A stretch of DNA of 36,322 nt from CAZWSC01 sp964636385 (GTDB lineage Bacteria > Eisenbacteria > RBG-16-71-46 > CAIMUX01). Both the position numbers and the translations under genes were made by a program. Below, piece by piece: positions 25,943 to 34,381 of this stretch. Positions within the stretch are counted from its first letter, which is position 1, and each line of letters begins with the position of its first letter. Where the stretch lies: positions 1 through 36,322 of the forward strand of contig CAZWSC010000105.1 in the NCBI GenBank assembly GCA_964636385.1, written 5' to 3'. The notes beneath the pieces were generated by a model that worked only from the letters and a program-made list of their open reading frames with translations, made no database searches and was not told the DNA's origin.

Positions 25943-27348
25943 CAGAGCGGACTGCCGGGGGCGGGCTCTCATCGCAGGGAACCTGCCCGCTCCCCGCTTG
26001 TCTGCTGGCAATGATACTGACCGCGGGATGCGCACAGATCGAAGCGCCCCGCGGCGGTCCTGCCGATACCGAGCCCCCGCGTGTGATCGCGACCTTCCCC
26101 GACTCGGGAGCTGTGAGGGTGCCTCTGGTGGACAGCATCGCCATTGTCTTCAGCGAGTCGATGGATCGCTCCAGCGTGGAGTCATCCTTCCGCCTGTTGC
26201 CGCCGGTCGAGTATCGTGAGCGGCGCTGGGACGGGCAGACCTGGATCCTCAGGCTTCGCGAGCCCCTTAGGGAGGACCAGACCTACACAGGCCTTGTCGG
26301 CACGGGAATCCGCGACCGGCAGAGGCTGAGCCCGAAGGAACCGTGGTCATTCGCTTTCTCCACTGGAGACACCCTGGACACAGGGGCCGTCGCCGGAACC
26401 GTGTTCGGACAGCGGTATCCTCCACGCGGGGCGCTCATCTATGTCTGGCCCTGGGAGGCGGGCCTGCCGGACACACTCGCCGAAGGGTTCCCTCCGGATC
26501 CTGTGCGGCTTGGGCAGGCTGACGGCCAGGGCGCATTCAGTCTGCAGTACCTGCCGCGCGGCCTTCCTCTTCAGATCTGCGCCATGTATGACGGAGAGCA
26601 GGATCAGCGCTTCAACCCGCGGCGCGACCGCTGGGGGTGCCTCGACGCACCGATTCTGCTCGGCGATACCCTGCGGACGCATCGCGACGTGGACCTCTAT
26701 CTGGCGCATCCGGAAGAACCAGGGACTGTAGCCGGCGCCCTGGTCGACTCCTCCTGCGTCAGGGCCCAGGTGCCCGCGAAGATGAGACGGATCCAGGCGA
26801 GACGGGACAGCCTGCGGGAGTGGATGGAGATCAGGCTTGCTCCCGATCCCGGGGATGAGCCGGAGATGCCGGCGGAGGCCAGGGATGTCGATGACCCTGA
26901 CTCGCTGATGTCGGGCGGGGTGATCGATGCGGAGCCGGATGACGGAAGCCCGGGTGCCGGCGGAGGCTGGGTACGAGGCCTGACCGACGGGGACTCGCTG
27001 CGCATCGGACAGGAGTATCTTCGCCTGGATGCCGAAGAGGCGGCGGCGCGCCGCGACTCGCTCATGTGTGCGCATCCGATGGTTGCCCGCCTGGTTGACC
27101 AGGATTCCGTGGTTGTGCGGGAAGCCTACGGTGCCGACAGCTTCCGCTGGACGGATGTGCCCCCGGGGATCTACCGGCTGATGGGTTTTCGTGACATGAA
27201 CGAGAACCGGCGCGCGGATCCGGGAGAGCCCGCGGTCTGGTATCCGCATGCCATCGAGGTCCGGCCGCTCCGTGTGCTGGACGATCTGGATCTTGAACTG
27301 CCTCCCGTACTGGGTCCGCTGTCCGAGGCTGACCAGGACGTGCCATGA
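25924..27348 (+). CDS. Lipoprotein with SbsA-type Ig-like domain
   Basis: A 474-residue predicted lipoprotein. A basic start (MPRR) and a hydrophobic stretch end in the lipobox LTAGC, with C36 as the lipidated residue. Next comes 'GGPADTEPPRVIATFPDSG', the usual opening of Bacteroidetes-type SbsA/Big_5 Ig domains (about 44-145), ending FAFSTGD. The middle (about 150-270) looks like a carboxypeptidase-regulatory-type beta domain, followed by an acidic linker and a C-terminal beta domain with GFRDMNENRRADPGEP. The TTG start at 25924 overlaps argF by 19 bases; the only later ATG (26011) would remove most of the signal peptide. Function unknown; its stop overlaps the dapF start, an unexpected partner for amino-acid genes. 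Confidence 0.75.
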   Translation: MPRRLLTERTAGGGLSSQGTCPLPACLLAMILTAGCAQIEAPRGGPADTEPPRVIATFPDSGAVRVPLVDSIAIVFSESMDRSSVESSFRLLPPVEYRERRWDGQTWILRLREPLREDQTYTGLVGTGIRDRQRLSPKEPWSFAFSTGDTLDTGAVAGTVFGQRYPPRGALIYVWPWEAGLPDTLAEGFPPDPVRLGQADGQGAFSLQYLPRGLPLQICAMYDGEQDQRFNPRRDRWGCLDAPILLGDTLRTHRDVDLYLAHPEEPGTVAGALVDSSCVRAQVPAKMRRIQARRDSLREWMEIRLAPDPGDEPEMPAEARDVDDPDSLMSGGVIDAEPDDGSPGAGGGWVRGLTDGDSLRIGQEYLRLDAEEAAARRDSLMCAHPMVARLVDQDSVVVREAYGADSFRWTDVPPGIYRLMGFRDMNENRRADPGEPAVWYPHAIEVRPLRVLDDLDLELPPVLGPLSEADQDVP

Positions 27349-28280
27349 AGCATGTTCGCTTCCATAAGGCGCACGGCGCCGGCAACGACTTCGTGATCCT
27401 CGACGGCAGGAAGGGGGACCTGCAGCCCCCGTCCCGCAGGCAGATTCGTGCTCTTCTGGACCGGCGAAGGGGGATCGGAGGCGATGGGCTGCTCTTCCTC
27501 GCGGCCCGGCCTGACCTCGCCGCAGTCTCCGTGCGATACTGGAACGCGGACGGATCCCCGGCCGCCTTCTGCGGTAACGGCGCCCGCTGTGCGGCCGCGC
27601 TGATCCTTGGGAAGGGCCCGGTGGCGGAGGCCAGCCTTCTCTTCGGACGACGCATCTACAGGGCGCGGCGGTCTGGACCGGGGCGGATCAGGCTGGGGCT
27701 GCCCGTGCCCCGCCTCATGCGAATCCCGGATCCTGTTCCACCGGGAGTGGATGAGTTCTGGTCCGCCGAAGAGATCCGCGTTGAATCCGCAGGCGAGGAT
27801 CGCGGGCTGCGCGGGAAGCCTTCTGCGGCGGCATGGATCGACTCCGGTGTGCCGCACTTCATCCTGCCGGTTCCGGATGTGGAAAAGGCGGACATCGCCC
27901 GCCTGGCTGTGCCGGTACGCTTCTGGCCGGGTCCGGGGCCCCGGGGCACCAACGTGGATCTGGTCAGCGAGGCCTCCGGGGAGTGGCGTGTACGAACGTG
28001 GGAGCGCGGCGTGGAAGGCGAAACACCTGCCTGCGGATCCGGCCTGGCGGCGGCGGGCTTCTACGCAGCTTTCCTGATGGGGAGACCTCTGCCGGTAAGG
28101 CTTCGCTCGGCGGGTGGGGACACCTTCGTCCTGGATGGTGATCCGGGAGGGAAGCTTGTCTGGCTGAACGGCCCGGCCTGCATCGTCTACTCCGGGTTGA
28201 TGCGGGGAGGCATCCGCCCGACCATGGGCGAAGACAGGGACAGGCGGCAGTCGAATCCGCGTGAGCCGGGGGGGAGATGA
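27345..28280 (+). CDS. dapF: Diaminopimelate epimerase
   Basis: A 311-residue enzyme interconverting LL- and meso-diaminopimelate for lysine and peptidoglycan. N-terminal FHKAHGAGNDFVILD, GIGGDGLL, then catalytic C76 in AFCGNGARC. The second catalytic cysteine, C230, is in EGETPACGSGLAAAG. Both acid-base cysteines are present. The protein is somewhat longer than usual (~275 residues) because of a charged, Gly/Arg-rich tail of about 25 residues at the C-terminus. The start overlaps the lipoprotein stop and the stop overlaps the dapA start (both ATGA). Confidence 0.95.
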   Translation: MKHVRFHKAHGAGNDFVILDGRKGDLQPPSRRQIRALLDRRRGIGGDGLLFLAARPDLAAVSVRYWNADGSPAAFCGNGARCAAALILGKGPVAEASLLFGRRIYRARRSGPGRIRLGLPVPRLMRIPDPVPPGVDEFWSAEEIRVESAGEDRGLRGKPSAAAWIDSGVPHFILPVPDVEKADIARLAVPVRFWPGPGPRGTNVDLVSEASGEWRVRTWERGVEGETPACGSGLAAAGFYAAFLMGRPLPVRLRSAGGDTFVLDGDPGGKLVWLNGPACIVYSGLMRGGIRPTMGEDRDRRQSNPREPGGR

Positions 28281-29170
28281 TGTTCGAGGGATTGTCCGTG
28301 GCCATGGTCACACCGTTCGAGCAGGGGAGACTGGACACCGGGGCGGTTGACAGATTGCTGGAGCATCTCCTTGAGGGAGGAGTCGACGGCGTCGTAGCTG
28401 TCGGAACCACCGGAGAGGGCCCCACCGTTGGCCCGCAGGAGAGGCTCGAGCTGTTGACACTTGTGAGGAGGAAGGCGGCCGGCCGTTTCGTACTGGCCGG
28501 TACGGGGAGTAACTCCACCTATACGACTGTTGAGCAGACACTCATGGCAAAGGACGCCGGTGCCGATGGGGCCCTGATCGTTGCGCCGTACTATAACAAG
28601 CCCACACAACAGGGCCTGATCGCGCACTTCACGCGGACGGCGACCGCGGCAGGATTGCCGGTGTGCCTGTACAACGTTCCCGGCCGCACGGGCGTTTCCA
28701 TTTCCGCAGAGACTGTCTTCGCCCTGGCCGATGTGCCGCAGATCGTTGCCATAAAGGAGGCCTCGGGATCGCTGGACCAGGTGACCGAGATTCTTGGTTC
28801 CACGAAACTCACCGTCCTCTCCGGAGACGACTCGCTGACCCTGCCGATGCTCGCCGTCGGGGCGTCAGGCGTAATCAGTGTTCTCGGGAACGTTGTGCCG
28901 AAACCCCTGAAGCGGATGCTGACGGCCTTCAGCGAGGGGAGTCTGGACGAGGCGCGGGCCATTCATCATCTGCTCTATCCCCTGGCCCGTGCCCTGTTCG
29001 TCGAGAGCAATCCCGGTCCCGTGAAGCATGCCCTGGCCAGGCTCGGGCTTATCGGTGGAGAACTGCGCCTGCCCCTGGTGCCGGTGTCCGCGGAGTCGGC
29101 CCGGAAGATAGATGCGGCTCTCCGCAGCCTGCCCGCAGAGTGGCTGCCGAAGGGTGCGAGGCTCTCCTGA
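28277..29170 (+). CDS. dapA: 4-hydroxy-tetrahydrodipicolinate synthase
   Basis: A 297-residue TIM-barrel aldolase joining pyruvate and aspartate semialdehyde, the entry step of the DAP pathway. GTTGEGPTV (substrate loop), PYYNKPTQQGL, LYNVPGRTG and the Schiff-base lysine K160 in VAIKEASG are all present. Either of two adjacent ATGs (28277, 28280) may be used; GGGGGGAG lies directly upstream. The stop shares one base with the dapB start (TGATG). Confidence 0.96.
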   Translation: MMFEGLSVAMVTPFEQGRLDTGAVDRLLEHLLEGGVDGVVAVGTTGEGPTVGPQERLELLTLVRRKAAGRFVLAGTGSNSTYTTVEQTLMAKDAGADGALIVAPYYNKPTQQGLIAHFTRTATAAGLPVCLYNVPGRTGVSISAETVFALADVPQIVAIKEASGSLDQVTEILGSTKLTVLSGDDSLTLPMLAVGASGVISVLGNVVPKPLKRMLTAFSEGSLDEARAIHHLLYPLARALFVESNPGPVKHALARLGLIGGELRLPLVPVSAESARKIDAALRSLPAEWLPKGARLS

Positions 29171-29958
29171 TGTGTCCCGGGCGCGGGAAGGCGCGAGGTG
29201 AGGCGGCGCCGGACCCGGCCGTCCTCAGGCTGGCGCTGCTTGGTGCATCCGGCAGAATGGGCCGGCACCTGGATCTCCTTGCGGGGGAGGCAGAAGACCT
29301 CGATGTGGTGGCAAGGGTCGACCTGTCCGGCCCGGATCGCCTGGAGGATCTCGAACCCGGAAGCATCGACGTGGCCCTGGAGTTCACGGTCGGCGATGCT
29401 CCCGTCCACCTCGCCATGCAGATCAGCCGGATTGGATGCGCCTGGGTGAGCGGAACGACGGGGCTCAGCGACGCATCCGGGGAGGCCATGAGTGAGGCGG
29501 CGGTTCACGTGCCTGTGCTCTGGGCGCCGAACATGTCGATGGGGATCGCGCTCCTGACGAGGCTCCTCGCCATGGCATCGGCGATGCTGCCCGAAGACTG
29601 GCAGATGGAGCTTGTGGAGACGCATCACGGGGCGAAGGTGGATGCGCCCAGTGGAACTGCCCTGGCACTTGCGGAGGAGTGGATCCGGGCACGTGGGGGC
29701 GAGATCAGGCAGGGGAGGTCAGGCCGCACCGGGCCAAGGAGACAAGGGGAGGTGGGGGTTCATGCCGTGCGGCTGCCCGAGGGTGTGGGAGAACACCGGA
29801 TCCTGCTGGGCAGCAGGACCGAGGCCATGGAACTGGGTCACAGGCTCCTGGACCGGGCGGCTCTGGCAGAGGGGGCCATCAGAGCGGCGCGCTGGCTGGC
29901 AGGAAAACCAGCCGGCCTCTACACCCTGGAAGACTGGGTGGGAGACCGGCTGCAATGA
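29170..29958 (+). CDS. dapB: 4-hydroxy-tetrahydrodipicolinate reductase
   Basis: A 262-residue NAD(P)H-dependent reductase acting on the DapA product. The Rossmann motif GASGRMGRH is near residue 24. Catalytic H152/H153 and K156 sit in ETHHGAKVDAPSGTA, and APNMSMGIALL matches the substrate hinge region. The C-terminal half carries the tetramer-forming sheet (HRILLGSRTEAMELGHR). The reading frame is open back to 28663 inside dapA, but only the ATG at 29170 gives the normal length. Last gene of the argF-dap operon; the next gene, rpsT, converges on it. Confidence 0.95.
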   Translation: MCPGRGKARGEAAPDPAVLRLALLGASGRMGRHLDLLAGEAEDLDVVARVDLSGPDRLEDLEPGSIDVALEFTVGDAPVHLAMQISRIGCAWVSGTTGLSDASGEAMSEAAVHVPVLWAPNMSMGIALLTRLLAMASAMLPEDWQMELVETHHGAKVDAPSGTALALAEEWIRARGGEIRQGRSGRTGPRRQGEVGVHAVRLPEGVGEHRILLGSRTEAMELGHRLLDRAALAEGAIRAARWLAGKPAGLYTLEDWVGDRLQ

Positions 29959-30017
29959 TCAGTCCACCGGAAAGGATGCGGACCGCGGCAGATGACCCGG
30001 GACAAAACGGCCGGGCG

Positions 30018-30281
30018 TTATCCCGCCTGCGTGACCCTGTGTACTGCCTTGGCCAGGCGGGACTTCATGCGGTCGACCTTCTTCGGATGGAGAACGTGCT
30101 TCTTGGACGCCCGGTCGAGCATGGAGTGGACATAGCTCAGGCTTTCGGGCGCATCCCCGGTACCCATGTCGGCACGAAGATCCTTGATTGCCCGGCGGAT
30201 GTGGGACTTCACGGAGCGGTTCTGTCTGCGGTCCCTCTCGGACGTCCGCATCCGCTTCTTCGCGGAGGCGTGGTGCGGCAT
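30018..30281 (-). CDS. rpsT: 30S ribosomal protein S20
   Basis: An 87-residue, very basic, helical protein binding 16S rRNA at the base of the small subunit. Opens with MPHHASAKKRMRTSERDRRQNRSV and continues through SHIRRAIKDLR to HPKKVDRMKSRLAKAVHR, the classic S20 pattern of three helices. Length is normal. The start at 30281 is preceded on the minus strand by AGAGGAGA. It is the only complete minus-strand gene in the window, convergent with dapB and divergent from lnt. The 59-base gap to dapB has a short CCCGG/CCGGG stem but no clear terminator. Confidence 0.95.
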   Translation of the reverse strand: MPHHASAKKRMRTSERDRRQNRSVKSHIRRAIKDLRADMGTGDAPESLSYVHSMLDRASKKHVLHPKKVDRMKSRLAKAVHRVTQAG

Positions 30282-30355
30282 CGAATGGTCTCCTCTGGAT
30301 CTGGTTTCCGGCTTCGGTCATCCGGCTCCCACCGGCGCACCGTTTCAAGCACAAA

Positions 30356-32119
30356 GTGAATACGAAACTAACAGCATCTCGCGGCCCGAGTCAACGCCAA
30401 CCTTTCCGTGGGGTTGCCGTAGCCGCAATTCTGTCGGGAGTTCTCCAGGCAGCTGCCTTTCCTCCCTTCGGCGCTTCCTGGGTGATCCTGGCGGCCTTTG
30501 TCCCGCTCTTCTGGGCAGCCTTCGATGAAGGCGCCAGCCCTGGCTTCACGCATCCCCCTGGAGGCAGGGGCACGAAGGCGTATCAGTTCCGCAGGCGCTT
30601 CATGCTCGGGTTCCTGTCACAGCTCGTTTTCAACGTCATCCTGCTCAGCTGGATCCTGAACCTGCCCAGTGAAGAGGTCACGATCCCCGGAATCATGATC
30701 CCGTCGCTGCTCTTCATGTCCGCCTACCTGGGTGTCTATTTCGGCCTGGCCCTGGCCGCCGCCGGATGGATCCAGGACAGAGGGGGCCCCTCCGGCCCCG
30801 TGACGATACCGATCCTCTGGGTCCTGGCGGACATCTGGCGAAGCACAGGGGTGCTGGGCTTCCCGTGGGGGTCCTGTGGCTATGCGCTTGCCCCGCATCC
30901 GGCTGCGCTTCAGATGAGCGCGTGGACCGGCTACTGGGGGCTTCCGTTCTGGGTCCTGCTGGTCAACGCACTGTGGACCCTGGGACTTCGCTCCGCTCTC
31001 AGGGGGGAACAGCGCATCGCCCTTGCGCGGAACGCTGCCGGCGTGTGTCTGACGGTCGCCCCGCTTCTGACGGGGATGCTGATTCTCAGGTCCGCTCCGG
31101 GGCCGATCGACGTGACAGATGCGCATGATGGTGCTGCGCAGGCCCCGTGGCACGAGGCGTCGGTGCCGGCCACAGAAACGGCAGCCCCAGCCGCATCCAT
31201 GAGTGGGAATGCCCGGGATCCGGCGGCATCACTGAGAGTGGCCCTGGTCCAGGCCAACACGGCGCGCGAGGTCAAGTGGGAGCCCGAGTACAGATCGCTG
31301 GTGGTGGCCGATCTCCTGGATCGCACCGGGGCCGCCGCGTGTCATGATCCGGATCTCATAGTCTGGCCGGAAACGGCCGCGCCTCTGAGGATATTCTGGG
31401 AGCCGGTGCTTTCTGAGCAGGTGCGCAGTACCGTCGCCTCGCTGAAGAGATGGGTACTGGTCGGCACGCTGGATGCCGTGAGGAAGGTGGAAGGGGGATA
31501 CGACGATTACAACGCCGCAATCCTCCTCGATCCGGACGGGAATCCCGTGCAGCGATACTTCAAGATGCACCTCGTGCCGTTCAGCGAGGCGATGCCTTTC
31601 CGCGAGACGGCCCCCTGGCTGAGCGCGCTCAACTTTGGGCAGTCGGATTTCAGCAGCGGCGAGGTCATGACCCTGTTCAGGGCGGATGATGCGGGGTTCA
31701 GCACACTGATCTGCTTCGAGTCGATCTTCCCTGGTCTGGCCCGCAAGGCGGTGGCGGGCGGGGCAGCGTATCTAGTGAACATCACCAACGACTTCTGGTT
31801 CGGCAGGAGCGCCGGACCGGTACAGCATGCGCACATGGCGATCCATAGGGCGGTCGAGACCCGAACGCCTGTGATACGCTGCGCCAACAGCGGGATCAGC
31901 TTCATTGTCGACGGATACGGCCGCGCATACGGCGAGACAGGGCTTTTCGTTGAAGCCCTGCTGCTCGCCGAGGTTCCGGCGGGTGAAGGCGGATCCTTCC
32001 ACACCCGGCACGGGGACTGGTTCGTTCCGGCCCTTGTCGGGCTTGGTTTGCTCTGCGTTGTTTCGGGAGTAGCGGGAATGGGCGGCAGGCGTCGCCCGGG
32101 AGGTCATCGAGATGGTTGA
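30356..32119 (+). CDS. lnt: Apolipoprotein N-acyltransferase
   Basis: A 587-residue inner-membrane enzyme that adds the third acyl chain to lipoproteins. The N-terminal half has about six to seven membrane helices, with AAFPPFGASW near the start. The C-terminal carbon-nitrogen hydrolase domain has the triad E339 (VWPETAAPLR), K403 (YFKMHLVPFSE) and C453 (LICFESIFP). An Ala-rich insertion of about 45 residues lies between the membrane part and the hydrolase domain. It probably matures lipoproteins such as the SbsA-Ig protein in this window. The start is GTG 30356, since earlier in-frame codons lie within rpsT on the other strand; no ribosome site is evident. Confidence 0.9.
   Translation: MNTKLTASRGPSQRQPFRGVAVAAILSGVLQAAAFPPFGASWVILAAFVPLFWAAFDEGASPGFTHPPGGRGTKAYQFRRRFMLGFLSQLVFNVILLSWILNLPSEEVTIPGIMIPSLLFMSAYLGVYFGLALAAAGWIQDRGGPSGPVTIPILWVLADIWRSTGVLGFPWGSCGYALAPHPAALQMSAWTGYWGLPFWVLLVNALWTLGLRSALRGEQRIALARNAAGVCLTVAPLLTGMLILRSAPGPIDVTDAHDGAAQAPWHEASVPATETAAPAASMSGNARDPAASLRVALVQANTAREVKWEPEYRSLVVADLLDRTGAAACHDPDLIVWPETAAPLRIFWEPVLSEQVRSTVASLKRWVLVGTLDAVRKVEGGYDDYNAAILLDPDGNPVQRYFKMHLVPFSEAMPFRETAPWLSALNFGQSDFSSGEVMTLFRADDAGFSTLICFESIFPGLARKAVAGGAAYLVNITNDFWFGRSAGPVQHAHMAIHRAVETRTPVIRCANSGISFIVDGYGRAYGETGLFVEALLLAEVPAGEGGSFHTRHGDWFVPALVGLGLLCVVSGVAGMGGRRRPGGHRDG
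30365..30394 (-). promoter_or_regulatory. Likely promoter of rpsT
   Basis: Read on the minus strand: TTGACT (plus coordinates 30389-30394), an 18-base spacer and TAGTTT (30365-30370), predicting a start near 30358 and a leader of about 77 nt. It overlaps the first codons of lnt on the other strand. The -35 is good and the -10 fair. Confidence 0.45.
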
Positions 32120-33374
32120 AACCGGCAGGGACGGGGTCGGAGCCGGACGCACCGGATACAGGCTGCGGCTGAAGCCCGGCCGGGAGCGGTCCGTGCTGCA
32201 GCGGCATCCGTGGCTCTTCAGTGGCGCAGTCGCGGAGGTGGAAGCGCTTCACGGAGCTGTGCCGGGGGATCTCGGGGATGTGGTTGATACATCCGGCCGT
32301 TTTCTGGCACGTGGCACTGTGCAGCCGGACAGCCAGATACTGTGCAGAATACTCACGTGGAGGGATGAGCCGGTTGACGCGGCTTTCTTCCACCGCCGGG
32401 TGGAGAGGGCGGCTGCCATGCGGGCCGAACTGGTCGCGGACGCGGAGACGACGGCATGGCGCGTCATCAACTCCGAAGGGGATGAGCTTCCGGGGCTTGT
32501 GGTGGACATTTACGGGGACATCCTGGTGGCGCAGGTACTGACTGCCGGGATGTCGAGACACTCGAACCTGTGGCTGGACGCCCTGGAGTCGATCTTCTCG
32601 CCTGTTGCCATTCTCGAACGTGGTGAGCGCGCGCGGAGGGAATCAGTCGCGGAGGAAGGTACCGGATCACGGCTTCTGCGGGGCAGCCTGAAGCCGGGGC
32701 CCTGCCTCATTCACGAACACGGCCTTGTGTACGAAATGGATCCCGAAGTCGGACAGAAGACCGGCTTTTACCTGGACCAGCGGGACAACCGCCGTGCGGT
32801 ACGCATGCATGCGGGGGGGAGGCGGGTGCTCAACCTCTTTGGATACACGGGAGCGTTTTCCGTCTCTGCCGGGGCTGGTGGTGCCGGGCATGTTGTTCAC
32901 GTGGAGTCATCCGCACCCGCCAGGGAACTGGCCCGCCGCAACTGGGCACACAACGGTCTTCCGAAGGAGCGGTTTGAGACGAGCGGCGAGGACGCCTTCC
33001 GCTTTCTGCGGAATGTCAGGGAGTCCTACGACCTCATAGTGCTGGATCCGCCTCCATTCGCGCGGGATCGCCGTTCCCTCGACCGTGCACTGCGTGCGTA
33101 CAAGGATCTCAACCTGTGGGTTCTGTGCCGGGCGAAACCGGGTGCCCTTGTGTGGAGCTTCTCCTGCTCGCAGCATGTGTCCCACGACCTCTTCCAGAAG
33201 GTGGTGTTCGGCGCGTCCCTGGATGCCCGCGCATCCGTGCAGTGGCTGGGACGATGCGGAGCGGCCTGCGATCACCCCGTGCACCTGGATCACCCGCAGG
33301 GGGAGTACCTGAACGGCCTCTGGATGCGGGTACTGGAGCCGGGACGGCCGCCGAGCGTGGAGGCGGAGGGATGA
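32112..33374 (+). CDS. rlmI: Class I SAM-dependent rRNA methyltransferase, RlmI-like
   Basis: A 420-residue protein with the architecture of 23S rRNA m5C1962 methyltransferase. The N-terminal PUA domain (about 15-100) carries RHPWLFSGAV, and a middle domain has GDELPGLVVDIYG. The Rossmann methyltransferase domain has LNLFGYTGAFSVSAG (SAM binding), HVVHVESS, VLDPPPFAR and WSFSCSQHVS, where the cysteine fits the catalytic position. It overlaps lnt by 8 bases and is preceded by GGGAGG. The family is reasonably sure; the precise target base is by analogy. Confidence 0.88.
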   Translation: MVETGRDGVGAGRTGYRLRLKPGRERSVLQRHPWLFSGAVAEVEALHGAVPGDLGDVVDTSGRFLARGTVQPDSQILCRILTWRDEPVDAAFFHRRVERAAAMRAELVADAETTAWRVINSEGDELPGLVVDIYGDILVAQVLTAGMSRHSNLWLDALESIFSPVAILERGERARRESVAEEGTGSRLLRGSLKPGPCLIHEHGLVYEMDPEVGQKTGFYLDQRDNRRAVRMHAGGRRVLNLFGYTGAFSVSAGAGGAGHVVHVESSAPARELARRNWAHNGLPKERFETSGEDAFRFLRNVRESYDLIVLDPPPFARDRRSLDRALRAYKDLNLWVLCRAKPGALVWSFSCSQHVSHDLFQKVVFGASLDARASVQWLGRCGAACDHPVHLDHPQGEYLNGLWMRVLEPGRPPSVEAEG

Positions 33375-34381
33375 GCCAGCGTTCCCTGCGGGTCGCTGTT
33401 CTCGGCGCGACGGGCCTCGTCGGGCGGACGATGCTGCGATGTCTACAGGAGAGCGGGCTTCCGGTTGATGAGCTACGCCCCCTCTGCTCGGCGCGATCCG
33501 CCGGGAGGGAGGTTGTTTTCGGGGGTGAGTGGCTTCCTGCTGCCGTGGTCTCTGTGGACTCCTTCACCGGGGTTGATCTGGCGCTCTTCTCCGCGGGCGC
33601 AGAAGCATCCGGGGCATGGGCTCCCATTGCCGTCCGATCCGGTGCATGGGTGATCGACAATTCCTCGCGATGGCGGATGGACCCTTCCGTGCCGCTCATC
33701 GTGCCGGAGGTGAACCCGGAGGAACTTCCTGAAGAACCAGGGATAATCGCCAACCCGAACTGCAGCACGATCCAGCTTGTTGCGGCACTCAATCCCCTGC
33801 ACGTCAGATACGGCCTGCGCAAGGTGGTGCTGGCAACCTACCAGGCTGCTTCCGGGAAGGGGGAGACAGGTCGCGCCGCGCTGGACCGGGAGTGCAGAGG
33901 CGAGCCTTCGGGGGACACGTTTCCCGGTCCCCTGCTGGGGAACGTCCTCCCTCAGTGCGACATCTTCCTTGAGGACGGCTTCACCCGGGAGGAGGAGAAG
34001 ACGATCCTGGAGACGAGGAAGATACTTCGAGCCCCGGCTCTTCCGGTGCATCCAACCTGCGTCCGTGTTCCTGTGGATACGGGGCACAGCGAGGCTGTCT
34101 ACATCGAGACGGAAGAGGAGCCCACGCTTGCCGGCGTTCTCGAAGCTCTTGCCTCTTCTCCGGCCGTTCGCGTCATGGACGATCCTGCTGCCTCGCAGTA
34201 TCCAACTCCTCTTCACGCCGCAGGCACCGACCCGGTCTGGGTAGGGCGAATACGCATGGATCGCTGCGAAGGGCACGGCGTTCATCTGTGGATTGTGGCC
34301 GATAATCTGAGGAAAGGGGCGGCGCTGAATGCAGTGCAGATCGCGCGCCTCATTCTTGAAAGGGGAGGTCCCGCCTCTTGA
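33371..34381 (+). CDS. asd: Aspartate-semialdehyde dehydrogenase
   Basis: A 336-residue NADPH-dependent enzyme making aspartate semialdehyde, the substrate of DapA. N-terminal GATGLVGRTML nucleotide loop, NSSRWR, catalytic C131 in NPNCSTIQL, TYQAASGKG, and base H239 in DTGHSEAV. Complete. The frame is open back to 33116, but ATG 33371 (after GGAGGG, in an ATGA overlap with the previous stop) gives the right N-terminus. It sits about 3.4 kb from dapAB, in a different operon (lnt-rlmI-asd-truA). Confidence 0.95.
   Translation: MSQRSLRVAVLGATGLVGRTMLRCLQESGLPVDELRPLCSARSAGREVVFGGEWLPAAVVSVDSFTGVDLALFSAGAEASGAWAPIAVRSGAWVIDNSSRWRMDPSVPLIVPEVNPEELPEEPGIIANPNCSTIQLVAALNPLHVRYGLRKVVLATYQAASGKGETGRAALDRECRGEPSGDTFPGPLLGNVLPQCDIFLEDGFTREEEKTILETRKILRAPALPVHPTCVRVPVDTGHSEAVYIETEEEPTLAGVLEALASSPAVRVMDDPAASQYPTPLHAAGTDPVWVGRIRMDRCEGHGVHLWIVADNLRKGAALNAVQIARLILERGGPAS

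Noticed and set aside
28663..29169. Extended 5' frame of dapB inside dapA
   Set aside because: dapA covers this region with all motifs; dapB of normal length starts at 29170.
33116..33370. Extended 5' frame of asd inside rlmI
   Set aside because: The added residues are unlike Asd and overlap the conserved methyltransferase C-terminus.
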